This document shows, in pieces, positions 8,901 to 17,868 of a DNA stretch of 64,000 nucleotides; position 1 is the first letter of the stretch; each line of letters begins with the position of its first letter. The stretch covers positions 310,001 through 374,000 of the forward strand of contig NZ_QUMT01000003.1 of NCBI RefSeq assembly GCF_003387155.1, written 5' to 3'. Position numbers and translations under genes: made by a program. The notes under the pieces are model-generated. The model had not been told where the DNA came from. It ran no database searches and saw only the letters and a list, made by a program, of their open reading frames with translations. The DNA comes from Roseateles depolymerans. GTDB lineage: Bacteria > Pseudomonadota > Gammaproteobacteria > Burkholderiales > Burkholderiaceae_C.

Positions 8901-9506
8901 GCGGCAGAAACCGCCCTCGGCGACGCGGGCAAGGGCCTGCGCCTGACCCGCGCCGTCGCCCGCTATTACGCCAAGCTGCTGGCCATCAAGGACGAATACG
9001 AAGTTGCTCGCCTCTACACCGACGGCCGCTTCGAGCAGGCCCTGCGCAACCAGTTCGAGGACTGGGACCAGCTGAGCTTCCACCTGGCCCCGCCGCTGCT
9101 GGCCCGCCCGGGTCCGGATGGCCGTGTGAAGAAGGTGACCCTGGGCGGTTGGACCTTCCAGGCGATGAAGGTGCTGGCCCGCTTCAAGGGTCTGCGGGGA
9201 ACGGCCCTGGATGTGTTTGGCAAGACCGGCGAGCGCCGCATGGAGCGCCAGCTGGTGCGGGACTACGAAGCGCTGGTGGACGACCTGCTCGCCCACCTGA
9301 GCGCGGACCGGCTGGACGTCGCGGTGCGCCTGGCGCGACTGCCCGAAGGCATCCGCGGCTACGGCCATGTGAAGCTGGCCAACGTGGCCACGGTGCGGGC
9401 GCAATGGAAGGATCTGCTGGACCGTTTCCATGGCCGCGTGGTGGAAGCGCCGGTCGTGGTCATGGCCGCGCCGACGGCTCGCGTGAAGGGGGTGGCGGAG
9501 CTCTGA
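5940..9506 (+). CDS. Indolepyruvate ferredoxin oxidoreductase, fused
   Basis: 1188 residues; catalyses thiamine-diphosphate-dependent oxidative decarboxylation of aryl- or 2-oxoacids to acyl-CoA in amino-acid degradation. The single chain combines the alpha subunit (N-terminal pyrimidine-binding and TPP-binding regions, about residues 20-620), a ferredoxin-like cysteine cluster beginning CEGCGDC at residue 641 and continuing with CNKDFSCVNGFCP, and the gamma/beta domain starting GVGGTGVVTVG near residue 735. This fused form is typical of aerobic Proteobacteria. The start at 5940 (MTTSKDVAP) is chosen over an upstream in-frame ATG because the preceding frame overlaps the divergent regulator and reads as non-coding. 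Probably controlled by the adjacent Lrp-type protein. Confidence 0.93.
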   Translation: MTTSKDVAPALRPYKLSDNLAATSGQVFLTGTQALVRLLIMQKRMDERQGLKTAGFVSGYRGSPLGMVDQQLWKAKKFLDEARVNFLPAINEDLAATACLGVQRVALDPKRTVDGVFAMWYGKGPGVDRSGDALKHGNVYGTSTQGGVLVVCGDDHGCVSSSTPHQSDLALQAWSMPLVHPANVAEYLEFGLYGWALSRFSGAWVGFKAISEVVESGMTVDLDAVPLDFQQPVPHTPPTSLHIRPVDLPSLELESRLAHKLDAVLAFARVNSIDKHVVVSPRATLGIVTVGKAHYDFMEVLRRLDLDPNALAAAGVRVYKVGLVFPLEPTRLRAFAQGLTDMLVIEEKAPVVERQIKELLFHLPDSQRPRVVGKTDEEGRPVLSALGELRPSRIMPTVADWLARLNPALDRRHLVVDFLTPCLLSNSADGVRRQPYFCSGCPHNTSTKLPEGSRALAGIGCHFMASWMERGTSGLIQMGAEGVDWAAHSRFTTERHVFQNLGDGTYYHSGYLAIRQAIAARANITYKILYNDAVAMTGGQPVDGQTSVPQIARQVEAEGVKRLVVVSDDIGKYQGHEGLFPAGTTFHDRSQLDQVQRELREIEGVTVLIYDQTCAAEKRRRRKKGEFPDPPRRIFINEAVCEGCGDCGQASNCLSVVPVETDWGRKRAIEQTSCNKDFSCVNGFCPSFVSVHGAKLKKRAGAGFGAEDLAREIAALPAPAPWPWTGPFDMLVTGVGGTGVVTVGALVTMAAHLEGKQGSVLDFMGFAQKGGAVLSFVRVAPTQDLLNQVRIDTQQADVLLACDMVVGASADALATVKPGRTVILANTHELPTAAFVRQPDASLQPDALLAKMQHAVGGQTELISSIDAQDIAQRLMGDTMPSNIIMLGACWQRGLVPLSLEALMRAIELNGVAVENNKTAFALGRLAIGAPQALERLAGSTATPVQWFNFDQLDGEGGLIARRKAFLTDYQDAAYAQRYDALVQRVRAAETALGDAGKGLRLTRAVARYYAKLLAIKDEYEVARLYTDGRFEQALRNQFEDWDQLSFHLAPPLLARPGPDGRVKKVTLGGWTFQAMKVLARFKGLRGTALDVFGKTGERRMERQLVRDYEALVDDLLAHLSADRLDVAVRLARLPEGIRGYGHVKLANVATVRAQWKDLLDRFHGRVVEAPVVVMAAPTARVKGVAEL

Positions 9507-9609
9507 GTCCGCAGGCTGCCGCACGAAGTCACGCGGCAACGACCTGTTGCGAGGTGAATTAACGCAAAGGCCGTGGACAGGCGGCGGGTGGGCGCGGCAT
9601 GCTGTCGCC

Positions 9610-11220
9610 ATGATGTCAAACCTGACACTCTCCCGCCGCCGCTCCCTGCGGTGGCTCACCGGGCTGACGGGTGCGGCGGCACTGCCGACGGGCACCGGGC
9701 TTGGTGCCGGTCTTGGATTGGGCGTCGGTCTGGGAGGCAGCCTGCTGGTCTCCGGCTGCGCCACCGGCCCCGCCTCGCAACCGCTGGACGCGCAGCAGCG
9801 CCAGCGCGCTGCCGATCGCATCGGCTGGGGCGCCACCCAGGCCCAGCTCGCCCGCATCGAGCAGACGGGCTGGCCGCGGTATGTGGAGCAGCAGCTCAAG
9901 GCCGACCCTGCAGCGCCCTTGCCCGCCCCCTATCAGGCCGGCATCGATGCGCTGCAGATCAGCCGCACCGATCCGCTGCAGCGGGTCCGCGACGCCGAAG
10001 CGCTGCGACGCAGCAGCGAGAAATCCGCCGATGAAGCCGAGCGGGTGTCACTGCGCCAGTCCTATCAGGCCCTCCGGCAGCAGACGGTGCGCGAAGCGGG
10101 TGAACGTCAGTTGATCCGCCAGCTCTACACCGAGCAGCAACTGCTGGAACAGATGGCCTGGTTCTGGTTCAACCACTTCAACGTGCATCAGGGCAAGCGC
10201 GAAGTCGCGCTGCTGCTGCCCGACTATGAGGACCGGGCGCTGCGTCCACAGACGCTGGGGTCCTTCCGCCGCATGCTGGGCGCGGTCGCACGCCACCCGG
10301 CCATGCTGCGCTACCTGGACAACGACCAGAACGCCGCCCGCGCCATCAACGAAAACTACGCCCGTGAGCTGATGGAGCTGCACACCCTGGGCGTGAACGG
10401 CGGCTATTCGCAGCGGGACGTGCAGGAGCTGGCGCGGGTGCTCACCGGCTTCGGGGTGCGGCTGGAGGAAGACGCCCCGCGGATGAATCCGAAGCTCGCG
10501 CCGCTGTACAAGCGGGACGGCTTCTACGAGTTCCATCCGGGCCGCCACGACTTCGGTGACAAGGTCGTGCTGGGCCGCACCATCAAGGGCCGCGGCGCCG
10601 AGGAACTGGACGAGGTGCTGGACCTGCTGGTGGCCCATCCCTCCACGGCGCAGCACATCAGCCGCAAGCTGGCGGTGTTCTTCCTCAGCGACCAGCCGCC
10701 GCCGGGGCTGGTGGAAGACATGGCCCGCGCCTTCCAGCGCACCCGCGGCGACATTCCCGCCACCTTGCGGCCGCTGCTGCTGTCCCCCGCCTTCACCGCT
10801 GCCGGCACGCCGCCGAAGTTCAAGGACCCGCAGCACTACCTGCTCTCCAGCCTGCGCGCCGGCTTCGAGTCGCGGCAGGTGGTCAACAGCCAGCCGCTGC
10901 AGAACTGGCTCAAGCGGCTGGGCCAGGGGCTCTACGACAAGCAGACGCCGGACGGTTACCCGCTGACCGATGACGCCTGGAACAGCCCAGGCCAGATGAC
11001 CACACGCTTCGAGCTGGCACGCCAGATCGGCGGCGGCGCTGCGCCGCTGTTCCGGCCGGACGGCAGCAACACACCGGTGCCCATGCCCGACCTGTCCGCG
11101 CTGCGGAGCCGGACACAAAACCTGCTGGCCCCCAACACCCGGGAGGCGCTGGCCCAGGCTGGCTCGCCGCAGCAGTGGCTGAGCCTGTTCCTGTCCAGCC
11201 CCGACTTCATGTACCGATGA
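9610..11220 (+). CDS. DUF1800 domain protein, exported
   Basis: 536 residues. The N-terminus has a twin-arginine-like motif (SRRRSLRWLTG) followed by a Gly/Ala/Leu-rich hydrophobic stretch and a lipobox-like LVSGC, suggesting Tat export and lipid attachment. The mature part matches the DUF1800 family, with HFNVHQGKREVALLLPDYEDRAL and ARELMELHTLGVNGGYSQRDV. The biochemical function of DUF1800 is not established. The start at 9610 precedes the signal; the frame extends further upstream. It is followed 16 bases later by a DUF1501 gene, the usual partner. Confidence 0.9.
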   Translation: MMSNLTLSRRRSLRWLTGLTGAAALPTGTGLGAGLGLGVGLGGSLLVSGCATGPASQPLDAQQRQRAADRIGWGATQAQLARIEQTGWPRYVEQQLKADPAAPLPAPYQAGIDALQISRTDPLQRVRDAEALRRSSEKSADEAERVSLRQSYQALRQQTVREAGERQLIRQLYTEQQLLEQMAWFWFNHFNVHQGKREVALLLPDYEDRALRPQTLGSFRRMLGAVARHPAMLRYLDNDQNAARAINENYARELMELHTLGVNGGYSQRDVQELARVLTGFGVRLEEDAPRMNPKLAPLYKRDGFYEFHPGRHDFGDKVVLGRTIKGRGAEELDEVLDLLVAHPSTAQHISRKLAVFFLSDQPPPGLVEDMARAFQRTRGDIPATLRPLLLSPAFTAAGTPPKFKDPQHYLLSSLRAGFESRQVVNSQPLQNWLKRLGQGLYDKQTPDGYPLTDDAWNSPGQMTTRFELARQIGGGAAPLFRPDGSNTPVPMPDLSALRSRTQNLLAPNTREALAQAGSPQQWLSLFLSSPDFMYR

Positions 11221-11236
11221 TCCGCAGGAGCTGTTC

Positions 11237-12451
11237 ATGAGCGTCATGCATCGCCGTCAACTGCTGCAGACCGTTGCGGCTGGCGCCCTCGGGCTGTCCG
11301 GTGGACGGCTCTTCGCCGCCGGGCAGGACCGGCCCCGCTTCCTGCTGGTGTTCCTGCGCGGCGGCTACGACGCCACCCACCTGCTGGTGCCGGTCTCCAG
11401 CAGCTTCTACTACGAGCAGCGCCCGCGCATCGCCATTGCGCGGCCAGGCCCGGGCCCGGACACCGCGCTGCCGGTGAATGCCGACTGGGGCCTGCATCCG
11501 GCCTTGCGCAACAGCATTTATCCGCTGATGCAGGCCGGCCAGGCCCGCTTCATTCCCTTCGCCGGGACCGACGACCTCACCCGCAGCCATTTCGAGACGC
11601 AGGACAGCATCGAGATGGGCCAGCCCCTGACCGGCTCGCGCGACTACAACTCCGGCTTCCTCAACCGCCTGGCCGCTGAACTCGATGCCCAGCAGGCGCT
11701 GTCCTTCACCGACCAATTGCCCATCGCCTTCCGCGGACCGGCCCGCATTGCCAATGCCGCCCTGCGCAACACCGCCAAGCCGGCGGTGGACCCGCGCAGC
11801 CGCGACCTGATCAGCCGCATGTACCAGGGCCAGGCGTTATCGGGCAATGTGGAAGAGGGCCTGACGCTGCGCGAGGAACTGGCGCGCGACCTCAGCCCCG
11901 AGCGGCTGAAGCAGGAGATGGACGCGGCCGGGCGCAATGCCATTCCGGCCAAGGGGTTCGAGCTGGAAGCACGGCGAATTGCCACGCTGATGCGGGGGCG
12001 CTTCAGCCTCGGGTTCATCGATGTGGGCGGCTGGGACACCCACGTGAACCAGGGCGGCGCCACCGGCGCACTGGCCACCCGCTTCGAGGAACTCGGACGC
12101 GGGCTGGCGGCGATCGCCGATGAACTGGGCCCGACCCTGTGGCGTCAGACCACCGTGATGGTGATCAGCGAATTCGGCCGCACCTTCCGCGAAAACGGCA
12201 ACCGCGGCACCGACCATGGCCACGGCAGTGTCTACTGGCTGCTGGGCGGTGGGCTGGCCCAGGGCGGCCCGATGGCGGGGGAGCAGATCGCCCTGACCGC
12301 CACCACGCTGTTCCAGAACCGGGACTATCCGGTGCTCAACGACTACCGCGCCGTGCTGGGCGGGCTGTGGCAGCGCCAGTTCGGCTTGTCCAACGCGGCC
12401 CTCGCCCGCGTCTTCCCCGGCGCGGCCCCGCGGGATCTGGCATTGATCTGA
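11237..12451 (+). CDS. DUF1501 domain protein, exported
   Basis: 404 residues. It begins with MHRRQLLQTVAAGALGLSGG, a Tat-type leader, then FLLVFLRGGYDATHLLVP and later GGWDTHVNQGG and FGRTFRENGNRGTDHGHG, all typical of DUF1501, a family in the alkaline-phosphatase-like superfold that generally occurs next to DUF1800. The His/Asp residues in those motifs are likely metal ligands. It lies in an operon with the preceding DUF1800 gene. The substrate of the pair is unknown. Confidence 0.9.
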   Translation: MSVMHRRQLLQTVAAGALGLSGGRLFAAGQDRPRFLLVFLRGGYDATHLLVPVSSSFYYEQRPRIAIARPGPGPDTALPVNADWGLHPALRNSIYPLMQAGQARFIPFAGTDDLTRSHFETQDSIEMGQPLTGSRDYNSGFLNRLAAELDAQQALSFTDQLPIAFRGPARIANAALRNTAKPAVDPRSRDLISRMYQGQALSGNVEEGLTLREELARDLSPERLKQEMDAAGRNAIPAKGFELEARRIATLMRGRFSLGFIDVGGWDTHVNQGGATGALATRFEELGRGLAAIADELGPTLWRQTTVMVISEFGRTFRENGNRGTDHGHGSVYWLLGGGLAQGGPMAGEQIALTATTLFQNRDYPVLNDYRAVLGGLWQRQFGLSNAALARVFPGAAPRDLALI

Positions 12452-12620
12452 ACGGACAGCGCACGGCTCCCGCGCCCAGGGTATGCCCCCGTGTGCAGGC
12501 GCGCCGCCTGCCCAGCAAGGGGGCAGCCCCACCCGGCGGTGCTTCCCGCTGCCAGCGTCCCGCCAGCTTCCTGTCCGTTTTTGCCACCGGTGGTCCGGGG
12601 CTGCAGTCGCAGGAGTCGCC

Positions 12621-13055
12621 ATGTCGTCGATGCCCGTCCCCGCCACGCCACTCTTCCGTTCGGGAGGGTTCCCGACCCGTCCTCGGGCGGATGACCCGCA
12701 CGGCAATACCGCCGACCATCCCGGTGTGGAGTGCCTGCGCTGGCTGGGACTGAAGATCGCCTGCGGCCTGACCCCGGACGATCCGGTCCTGCTGCGGCAG
12801 CATCAGCTGGCCACCGAGCAGTTGATCGGCTGCGGCGTGCTGGCCGCAGTCCCGGCGCAGGAACAGGCCTTGTGCCTGCTGTGGAGCGCCGCCCACAACC
12901 CGCTCCTCCCCTGGCACTGGCGCATGGCCTGCCTCGACCAGCTCCAGCGGCCCCTGGCCGCGCTGGCGACGCTGGCCCGCACCGATGACGCACTGGCAGC
13001 CCGTGTGCAGCGCTTCCAGTGGTGCCTCAGTCAAAGTCCCTTGAAGGAACCCTGA
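12621..13055 (+). CDS. Hypothetical protein upstream of fumC
   Basis: 144 residues from the ATG at 12621, which has AGGAG about 5 bases upstream; the frame extends earlier to 12483 without an RBS. The protein is Leu/Ala-rich and likely all-helical (LRWLGLKIACGLTPDD, LLRQHQLATEQLIGCG, ALCLLWSAAHNPLLPWHWRM), soluble and without a known domain. Its stop overlaps the fumC start (TGATG), which implies translational coupling with fumarase. No function is assigned. Confidence 0.65.
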   Translation: MSSMPVPATPLFRSGGFPTRPRADDPHGNTADHPGVECLRWLGLKIACGLTPDDPVLLRQHQLATEQLIGCGVLAAVPAQEQALCLLWSAAHNPLLPWHWRMACLDQLQRPLAALATLARTDDALAARVQRFQWCLSQSPLKEP

Positions 13056-14443
13056 TGAAGTCCGCCACCCGCATCGAACGTGACAGCATGGGCGAGATCG
13101 ACGTGCCCGTGGACGCCCTGTATGGCGCCCAGACACAGCGAGCGGTCAACAATTTCGCCATCAGCCGCCAGCCGATGCCCGAGCGCTTCGTGCGCGCCCT
13201 GCTGCAGCAAAAGGCCGCCGCGGCCCGGGCCAACCTGAGCCTGGGGCAGTTGCCCGAAGACATCGCGCATGCCATCGACCGGGCGAGCGCGCAGTTGCTG
13301 CAGGCGCCCGACCTGATGAGCCACTTCCCGGTGGAAGTGTTCCAGACCGGCTCGGGCACCAGCAGCAACATGAATGCCAACGAGGTGCTGGCCACCCTGG
13401 CGACCCGCCTGCTGGGCAACAACACGACCGTCAGCCCCAATGACCATGTGAATGCGGGCCAGAGCAGCAACGACAGCATCCCTACGGTGCTGCACATCAG
13501 CGCGGCGCAGACCCTGCAAGGCGAGCTGCTGCCCGCGCTGGACCATCTGGTGCAAGTGCTCAAGGACAAGATCGCCAGCGACGGCCACCATGTGAAGACC
13601 GGCCGCACCCACCTGATGGATGCGATGCCGCTGCGCCTGGGCCAGGAGCTGGGCGGCTGGATGGCGCAGGTCGACGCGCGCCGCACCCAGTTGCGCGCCC
13701 TGCTGCCCACGGTCTGTGAGCTGGCCCAGGGCGGCACCGCGGTGGGCACCGGCATCAATGCCCATCCCGAATTCGCGCAGCGCTTCTGCGAGGAACTGTC
13801 CGGACTGACCGGCCTGACCTTCCGCCCAGCGCCGGACTTCTTCGCCGCACTGTCGGCGCAGGACACGGCCGTGGCGCTGTCGGGTGCGCTCAAGGGCGTG
13901 GCGGTGACGCTGATGAAGATCGCCAACGACCTGCGCTGGATGAATTCGGGTCCGCTGGCGGGCCTCGCGGAAATCGAGCTGCATGCGCTGCAACCCGGCT
14001 CCAGCATCATGCCGGGCAAGGTCAACCCGGTGATCCCGGAGGCCGTGACCATGGTGTGCGCCCAGGTCATGGGCCACGACGCGGCCATCACCGTGGCGGG
14101 GCAGTCGGGCAACTTCCAGCTGAATGTGATGCTGCCGCTGATTGCCCACAACCTGCTGGACAGCCTGGCCTTGCTGGCCACTGCGTCGCGGGCGCTGGCG
14201 GATCAGGCCATCCAGGATTTCCGGGTGAACACCAGCCGCCTGCAGGAGGCACTGTCGCGCAACCCGATCCTGGTGACGGCGCTGAACCGGGAGATCGGTT
14301 ACCTGAAGGCGGCGGCCATTGCCAAGCGCGCCTATGCCGAGAACCGTCCGATCCTGGACGTGGCAGCGGAGATGACCGAGATCGACCGCAGCACACTTCA
14401 GCAGATGCTGGATCCTTCCAAGCTCACCGATGGCGGACTCTGA
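13055..14443 (+). CDS. fumC: Fumarate hydratase class II
   Basis: 462 residues; reversibly hydrates fumarate to malate in the TCA cycle. The superfamily signature GSSIMPGKVN is at residues 315-324, with TGSGTSSNMNANEV and VNAGQSSNDSIPT upstream and the KTGRTHLMDAMP segment that distinguishes FumC from aspartase-like relatives. Length is normal. The ATG overlaps the stop of the preceding small gene. FumC enzymes lack Fe-S clusters and resist superoxide. Confidence 0.96.
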   Translation: MKSATRIERDSMGEIDVPVDALYGAQTQRAVNNFAISRQPMPERFVRALLQQKAAAARANLSLGQLPEDIAHAIDRASAQLLQAPDLMSHFPVEVFQTGSGTSSNMNANEVLATLATRLLGNNTTVSPNDHVNAGQSSNDSIPTVLHISAAQTLQGELLPALDHLVQVLKDKIASDGHHVKTGRTHLMDAMPLRLGQELGGWMAQVDARRTQLRALLPTVCELAQGGTAVGTGINAHPEFAQRFCEELSGLTGLTFRPAPDFFAALSAQDTAVALSGALKGVAVTLMKIANDLRWMNSGPLAGLAEIELHALQPGSSIMPGKVNPVIPEAVTMVCAQVMGHDAAITVAGQSGNFQLNVMLPLIAHNLLDSLALLATASRALADQAIQDFRVNTSRLQEALSRNPILVTALNREIGYLKAAAIAKRAYAENRPILDVAAEMTEIDRSTLQQMLDPSKLTDGGL

Positions 14444-14742
14444 CCGCATTGCACCGTCCGCGACCGGCCTGACCTGGCGCGGCCTGGACAGGCCTGAAGC
14501 GTTCAGGCCGACAAGTGCGCCAGGTCCACGATGTGGCCCGTTGCCATCGAGCATCGCGCCTGTGACGGGATGCACACTTCGTCGCAGGGATGCGATCGAT
14601 GCCCGACTCAGGCGCGTGATGCACTTCGTCGCGGCGCGGATCACTTCACAGTGCGGCCCGCCTTGTCGCACTCGCCGGTGTGCACAGTCGCGTCTCGCGC
14701 TTCACCATCAAGGCTCGCACCACGCAATCAGGTCGAGCCGCG
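14444..14742. other. Intergenic region, no gene seen
   Basis: 299 bases between fumC and the secreted HELGH protein. It is rich in short CG-skewed words and small hairpins but contains no frame with convincing coding character and no clear promoter or terminator. Confidence 0.4.
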
Positions 14743-15525
14743 ATGAAGACTGTCCATCTCCCCACGCTCAAGACTGCCCGGGGGCAGCCCTCCAGAACGC
14801 AGCCCCTGCGGCGACGTGCCGGCGCCCTGGCCGCCGTGGCCCTGCAGGGGCTGCTGGTGGCCGGCGCACTGTGGTGGTCCGCCTCGAGCCACGCCGCGGA
14901 CCTGACGCCGCTGGAGCAGCGATGGGTGGACGGCATGAGTCCCGTCATCCGCGAGGCACGCAGCAGCGGCCTGCCTCTGGATGTGGCGGTGCGGCCGCAA
15001 GCCTCACCCGACGATTCCCCCGTGGCACTCGGCTTCGTGAAGGGCCGGTGCAAGCTGGTGCTGAGCCTGCGCGGCAATCCCGAAGGCCAGGCCGTGCTGG
15101 ACCGCATGCCGCAAGGACTGGAGCAGCCGGCGCTGGAGCTGATGGCGGCCCATGAGCTGGGCCATTGCCGTCGATATCTGGACGGCGCCTGGTTTGGCCT
15201 GCCGGCCGGCTTCAGTCCGGGTCAGATGCCGGATGGTCTCAGTCCCGAGTTGCAGGAAGCCTACCGCTCGATGAAATCGACGCGGCGGGAAGAAGGCTAT
15301 GGCGATCTCGTGGCACTGGCCTGGATCCGTCAGCAGCATGGCGAGCGGTATGCGCAGTTGCATGCATGGCTGGTGTCGGAGCGTCGCCGCGACTATGTGC
15401 CCGGGGATCATCACGACACCTTGGCCTGGCTGCAATTGGCGCGGGACCCTGCCGCGCTCGGACAGGGGTCGATCTTTGAAGCAGCTCGGCCGATCTGGGA
15501 GCGGGCGCTGCAATCGGACGAGTGA
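14743..15525 (+). CDS. Secreted HELGH-motif putative metalloprotein
   Basis: 260 residues. A basic N-terminus, a hydrophobic helix (about residues 26-45) and an Ala-X-Ala cleavage site (SHAADL) indicate export. HELGHC at residues 137-142 is a gluzincin-type zinc motif; a downstream EEGYGDLVALAW may give the third ligand. The family is not recognised by name; similar HELGH proteins occur in Burkholderiales. The ATG at 14743 is chosen because it directly precedes the signal peptide; the in-frame start at 14680 adds 21 residues. Protease activity is inferred from the motif only. Confidence 0.75.
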   Translation: MKTVHLPTLKTARGQPSRTQPLRRRAGALAAVALQGLLVAGALWWSASSHAADLTPLEQRWVDGMSPVIREARSSGLPLDVAVRPQASPDDSPVALGFVKGRCKLVLSLRGNPEGQAVLDRMPQGLEQPALELMAAHELGHCRRYLDGAWFGLPAGFSPGQMPDGLSPELQEAYRSMKSTRREEGYGDLVALAWIRQQHGERYAQLHAWLVSERRRDYVPGDHHDTLAWLQLARDPAALGQGSIFEAARPIWERALQSDE

Positions 15526-15592
15526 AGCGCCGCGCGATGGCGTCAGTGCGGTCGCGCTAACGTTCCAGAGGGCAAGTCTTCAGGGCGTACAT

Positions 15593-17005
15593 TCAAGAAC
15601 GCTTGGCGCGTGCCTGCAACACCCCCGCACCCGCGTCGCGATGCAGACGACGGAACTGCAGGACGGCCAGTGCATTGAATACCGCGACGACGAGGAAGGC
15701 TGCCGAGAAGTCCGCCACTGCCGGATGCTCACGCCCCTGCAGATGCGCGCTGACGGCCAGCACCAGCGCCCCCACCGCCACGCCCATGGCGCCCGCCACC
15801 TGGCTGGAGATGGCGGCCAGCGTCGAACTGGCCCCCAGCTGATGCTGCGGCAGCTCCGCCACCGCCAGCGTGTTGATGGCCGTCATCGACATGGACCGTG
15901 ACGCGCCACTGACGATCAGCAGCGCGATGAGAAGGACCCACGGCGTCTGCGCATCCACCCACGCAAACGCGGCAATGCTCACGGCACTGATCAAGCCAGC
16001 GCCCAACAGCACCGGCCGAAAACCAAAGCGCTGCAGGATGGGCGTGGTGACTGTCTTCATGCCGAGATTGGCGGCGAAATACGGCAGCAGCATCGCGCCC
16101 GCACTCACGGCATCCCGGCCCATGCCCAGCTGGAACAGCAGCGGCAGCAGGAAGGGCGTGGACTGGATGGCCGTGGAGGCCAAGGTGCCGCCGGTGGTGG
16201 CCACCGCAAAGCTGGCGTGCTGGAACGGGCTCAGGCTGACCACGGGATGCTTCGCCCGGCCCAGGTGACGCACGGTCCAGGCCAGCAGGGCCAGCCCCGC
16301 CGCCACGCACATGAAGGGCTGCAAGCGCCCCTGCGCAGCGCCCATGTCGTGGGACACCCACTCCACCCCGCCGATGAACAGCGTCAGGCCGCCAGCGGCG
16401 CCGAGCAAGCCCGGCACATCCAGGGGTCGCGGCGTCCCTGCGTCGTCCCTTGGGACCCAGCGGGCCAGCAGCGTCATGGCCATCAGGCCGACGGGCACGT
16501 TCAGCAGGAAGTTCCATCGCCACGAGGCATAGGTGCTGAGCAGCCCGCCCAGGGGCGGGCCCAGCACCGGCCCGAACAGCGCCGGCCAGACGAGCAGCGC
16601 CTGGATGCCGACGATGTCCTCCTTGCGGGCGCCGCGCAGCGCGATGGTCCGGCCGATGGGCAACAGCAGGCCGCCGCCGATCCCTTGCACCACCCGCATC
16701 AGCACGAGCTGCCCCGGCGTCTGGGCCAGCCCGCACAACAAGGAGGCGAGCGTGAACACCCCCACACCCGTCAGGAACATGCGTCGCATGCCGTAGCGCT
16801 CTCCCAGCCAGGCGGACAGGGGCAAAACCGCGGAGGCGGCCAGCAGATAGGCCGTCACTACCGCACTGAGCGCCAGTGCGGGCACGCCCTGCGACGCCGC
16901 GATCGCGGGCAGCGAGGTGTTCAGGATGGAGCCGTCGAGCACCAGCATGAACATCACCGCCGCGATGGCGAGGGTCACACGGCGGCTTTGGGGGGCAAGC
17001 GACAT
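15593..17005 (-). CDS. MFS transporter, DHA2 (EmrB/QacA) type
   Basis: 470 residues with about 14 predicted membrane helices. Diagnostic features: MLVLDGSILNTSLPAIA in helix 1, WLGERYGMRRMFLTG (motif A) after helix 2, and RVVQGIGGGLLLPIGR followed by VLGPPLGGLL in helices 4-5 (motif C of drug:H+ antiporters). It probably exports toxic compounds. No membrane-fusion partner is adjacent. A palindrome overlapping a possible -35 lies upstream (17122-17136), suggesting repression by an unlinked regulator. Confidence 0.9.
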   Translation of the reverse strand: MSLAPQSRRVTLAIAAVMFMLVLDGSILNTSLPAIAASQGVPALALSAVVTAYLLAASAVLPLSAWLGERYGMRRMFLTGVGVFTLASLLCGLAQTPGQLVLMRVVQGIGGGLLLPIGRTIALRGARKEDIVGIQALLVWPALFGPVLGPPLGGLLSTYASWRWNFLLNVPVGLMAMTLLARWVPRDDAGTPRPLDVPGLLGAAGGLTLFIGGVEWVSHDMGAAQGRLQPFMCVAAGLALLAWTVRHLGRAKHPVVSLSPFQHASFAVATTGGTLASTAIQSTPFLLPLLFQLGMGRDAVSAGAMLLPYFAANLGMKTVTTPILQRFGFRPVLLGAGLISAVSIAAFAWVDAQTPWVLLIALLIVSGASRSMSMTAINTLAVAELPQHQLGASSTLAAISSQVAGAMGVAVGALVLAVSAHLQGREHPAVADFSAAFLVVAVFNALAVLQFRRLHRDAGAGVLQARAKRS

Positions 17006-17121
17006 GAAGGAAGGTGTCCGTCTGCGCGGTGGGCGCTGGCACGTCCGCAGGCGCGGGTCCAGCCGCGGCGTGGCAGGCGTCAGGGGCTCAACAATGAGGC
17101 CACCAGCTTACGGGCACACCG

Positions 17122-17136
17122 TTGACAATGTCAATC
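17122..17136 (-). promoter_or_regulatory. Palindromic operator-like site upstream of MFS gene
   Basis: TTGAC-AAT-GTCAA dyad at 17123-17135 with a third TTGAC half-site at 17140-17144. Read on the minus strand it gives TTGACA, a consensus -35, about 125 bases upstream of the MFS start; a matching -10 is poor. Efflux genes are often controlled through such sites by TetR or MarR proteins, but no regulator is adjacent. Confidence 0.4.
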
Positions 17137-17236
17137 AATTGACGACCATGCCATGTCGCGGATCGCCCCTATGAGACACACGGTGGTCAATGCCTTGCCC
17201 CCTTCATCAAGCCCTTCACCGCCGCTTGGCCACTCT

Positions 17237-17848
17237 TCAGCCGTTCCCTTGGCTACCTCCCCGGCTACTGCCCTGGCCACTTCCCTGGCGCGTCTGCCGG
17301 GCCGGCGTGGCCTGCAGAATGTTGCAGAACAGGGCGCCCTGCTCGATGGCGTCGTCCAGGGCCACATGGGTGTGGGGCAACCGGTCGAACCAGCTCTTGG
17401 GCATGTGGCGTTTGGTGGTGGCGCGGTAGTCCGTGCCCAGCACCGCCATGGCGTAGCTCTTGATGTCCAGCGCGGAAAAGCTGAACGGGCTGCTGCCGAC
17501 GAATCGGATGAGGTACCAGTAGACGAACAGGAAATCGAAGCCAGCGGGGTAGCCGACGAAGACCGGCTTGCCCGGCAACGTGCCGATCCAGTCCACATAG
17601 CGGCGCATGGCGGCTTCGGGCTTCTCAAGATTCGTGCGGCAGGCCAGCCATGCTTCGGGCTGGGTGGCCCACCACGCCGCAGTCTCCGGATGCGGCGTCG
17701 CTCCGGGCAGCGTCTCCAGATTGGCGGAGAAGGTGGCGATCAGCCGTTTGTCCGCCGTGTAGGCGGCCGTTCCGAAGCTGAGCATCGAATGCGGGCCGGG
17801 AATCGGCCCGTCGGTTTCGATGTCCGTGCTGAGATAGATCTCGTTCAT
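17237..17848 (-). CDS. DEDD-type 3'-5' exonuclease-like protein
   Basis: 203 residues from [15 protein letters not shown]. The STDIETDG segment carries the first D-x-E metal ligands, YPAGFDFLF the middle Asp, and [11 protein letters not shown] near residue 175 the final His/Asp, a DEDDh exonuclease pattern. It is similar to small bacterial exonucleases annotated as RNase T/DNA polymerase III epsilon-like. The last 20 residues are Gly/Gln/Ser/Arg low complexity. The first frame codon (17872) is less likely than 17848. It ends the gap after the MFS promoter; its start is 21 bases from the chemoreceptor stop. Confidence 0.85.
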   Translation of the reverse strand: MNEIYLSTDIETDGPIPGPHSMLSFGTAAYTADKRLIATFSANLETLPGATPHPETAAWWATQPEAWLACRTNLEKPEAAMRRYVDWIGTLPGKPVFVGYPAGFDFLFVYWYLIRFVGSSPFSFSALDIKSYAMAVLGTDYRATTKRHMPKSWFDRLPHTHVALDDAIEQGALFCNILQATPARQTRQGSGQGSSRGGSQGNG

Positions 17849-17868
17849 CGCAGAAGTATCGGCGCGCA

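Noticed and set aside
7296-9899. An 867-codon minus-strand frame
   Set aside because: It is antisense to the clear oxidoreductase gene and has the His/Gln/Arg-rich composition of a complementary-strand shadow.
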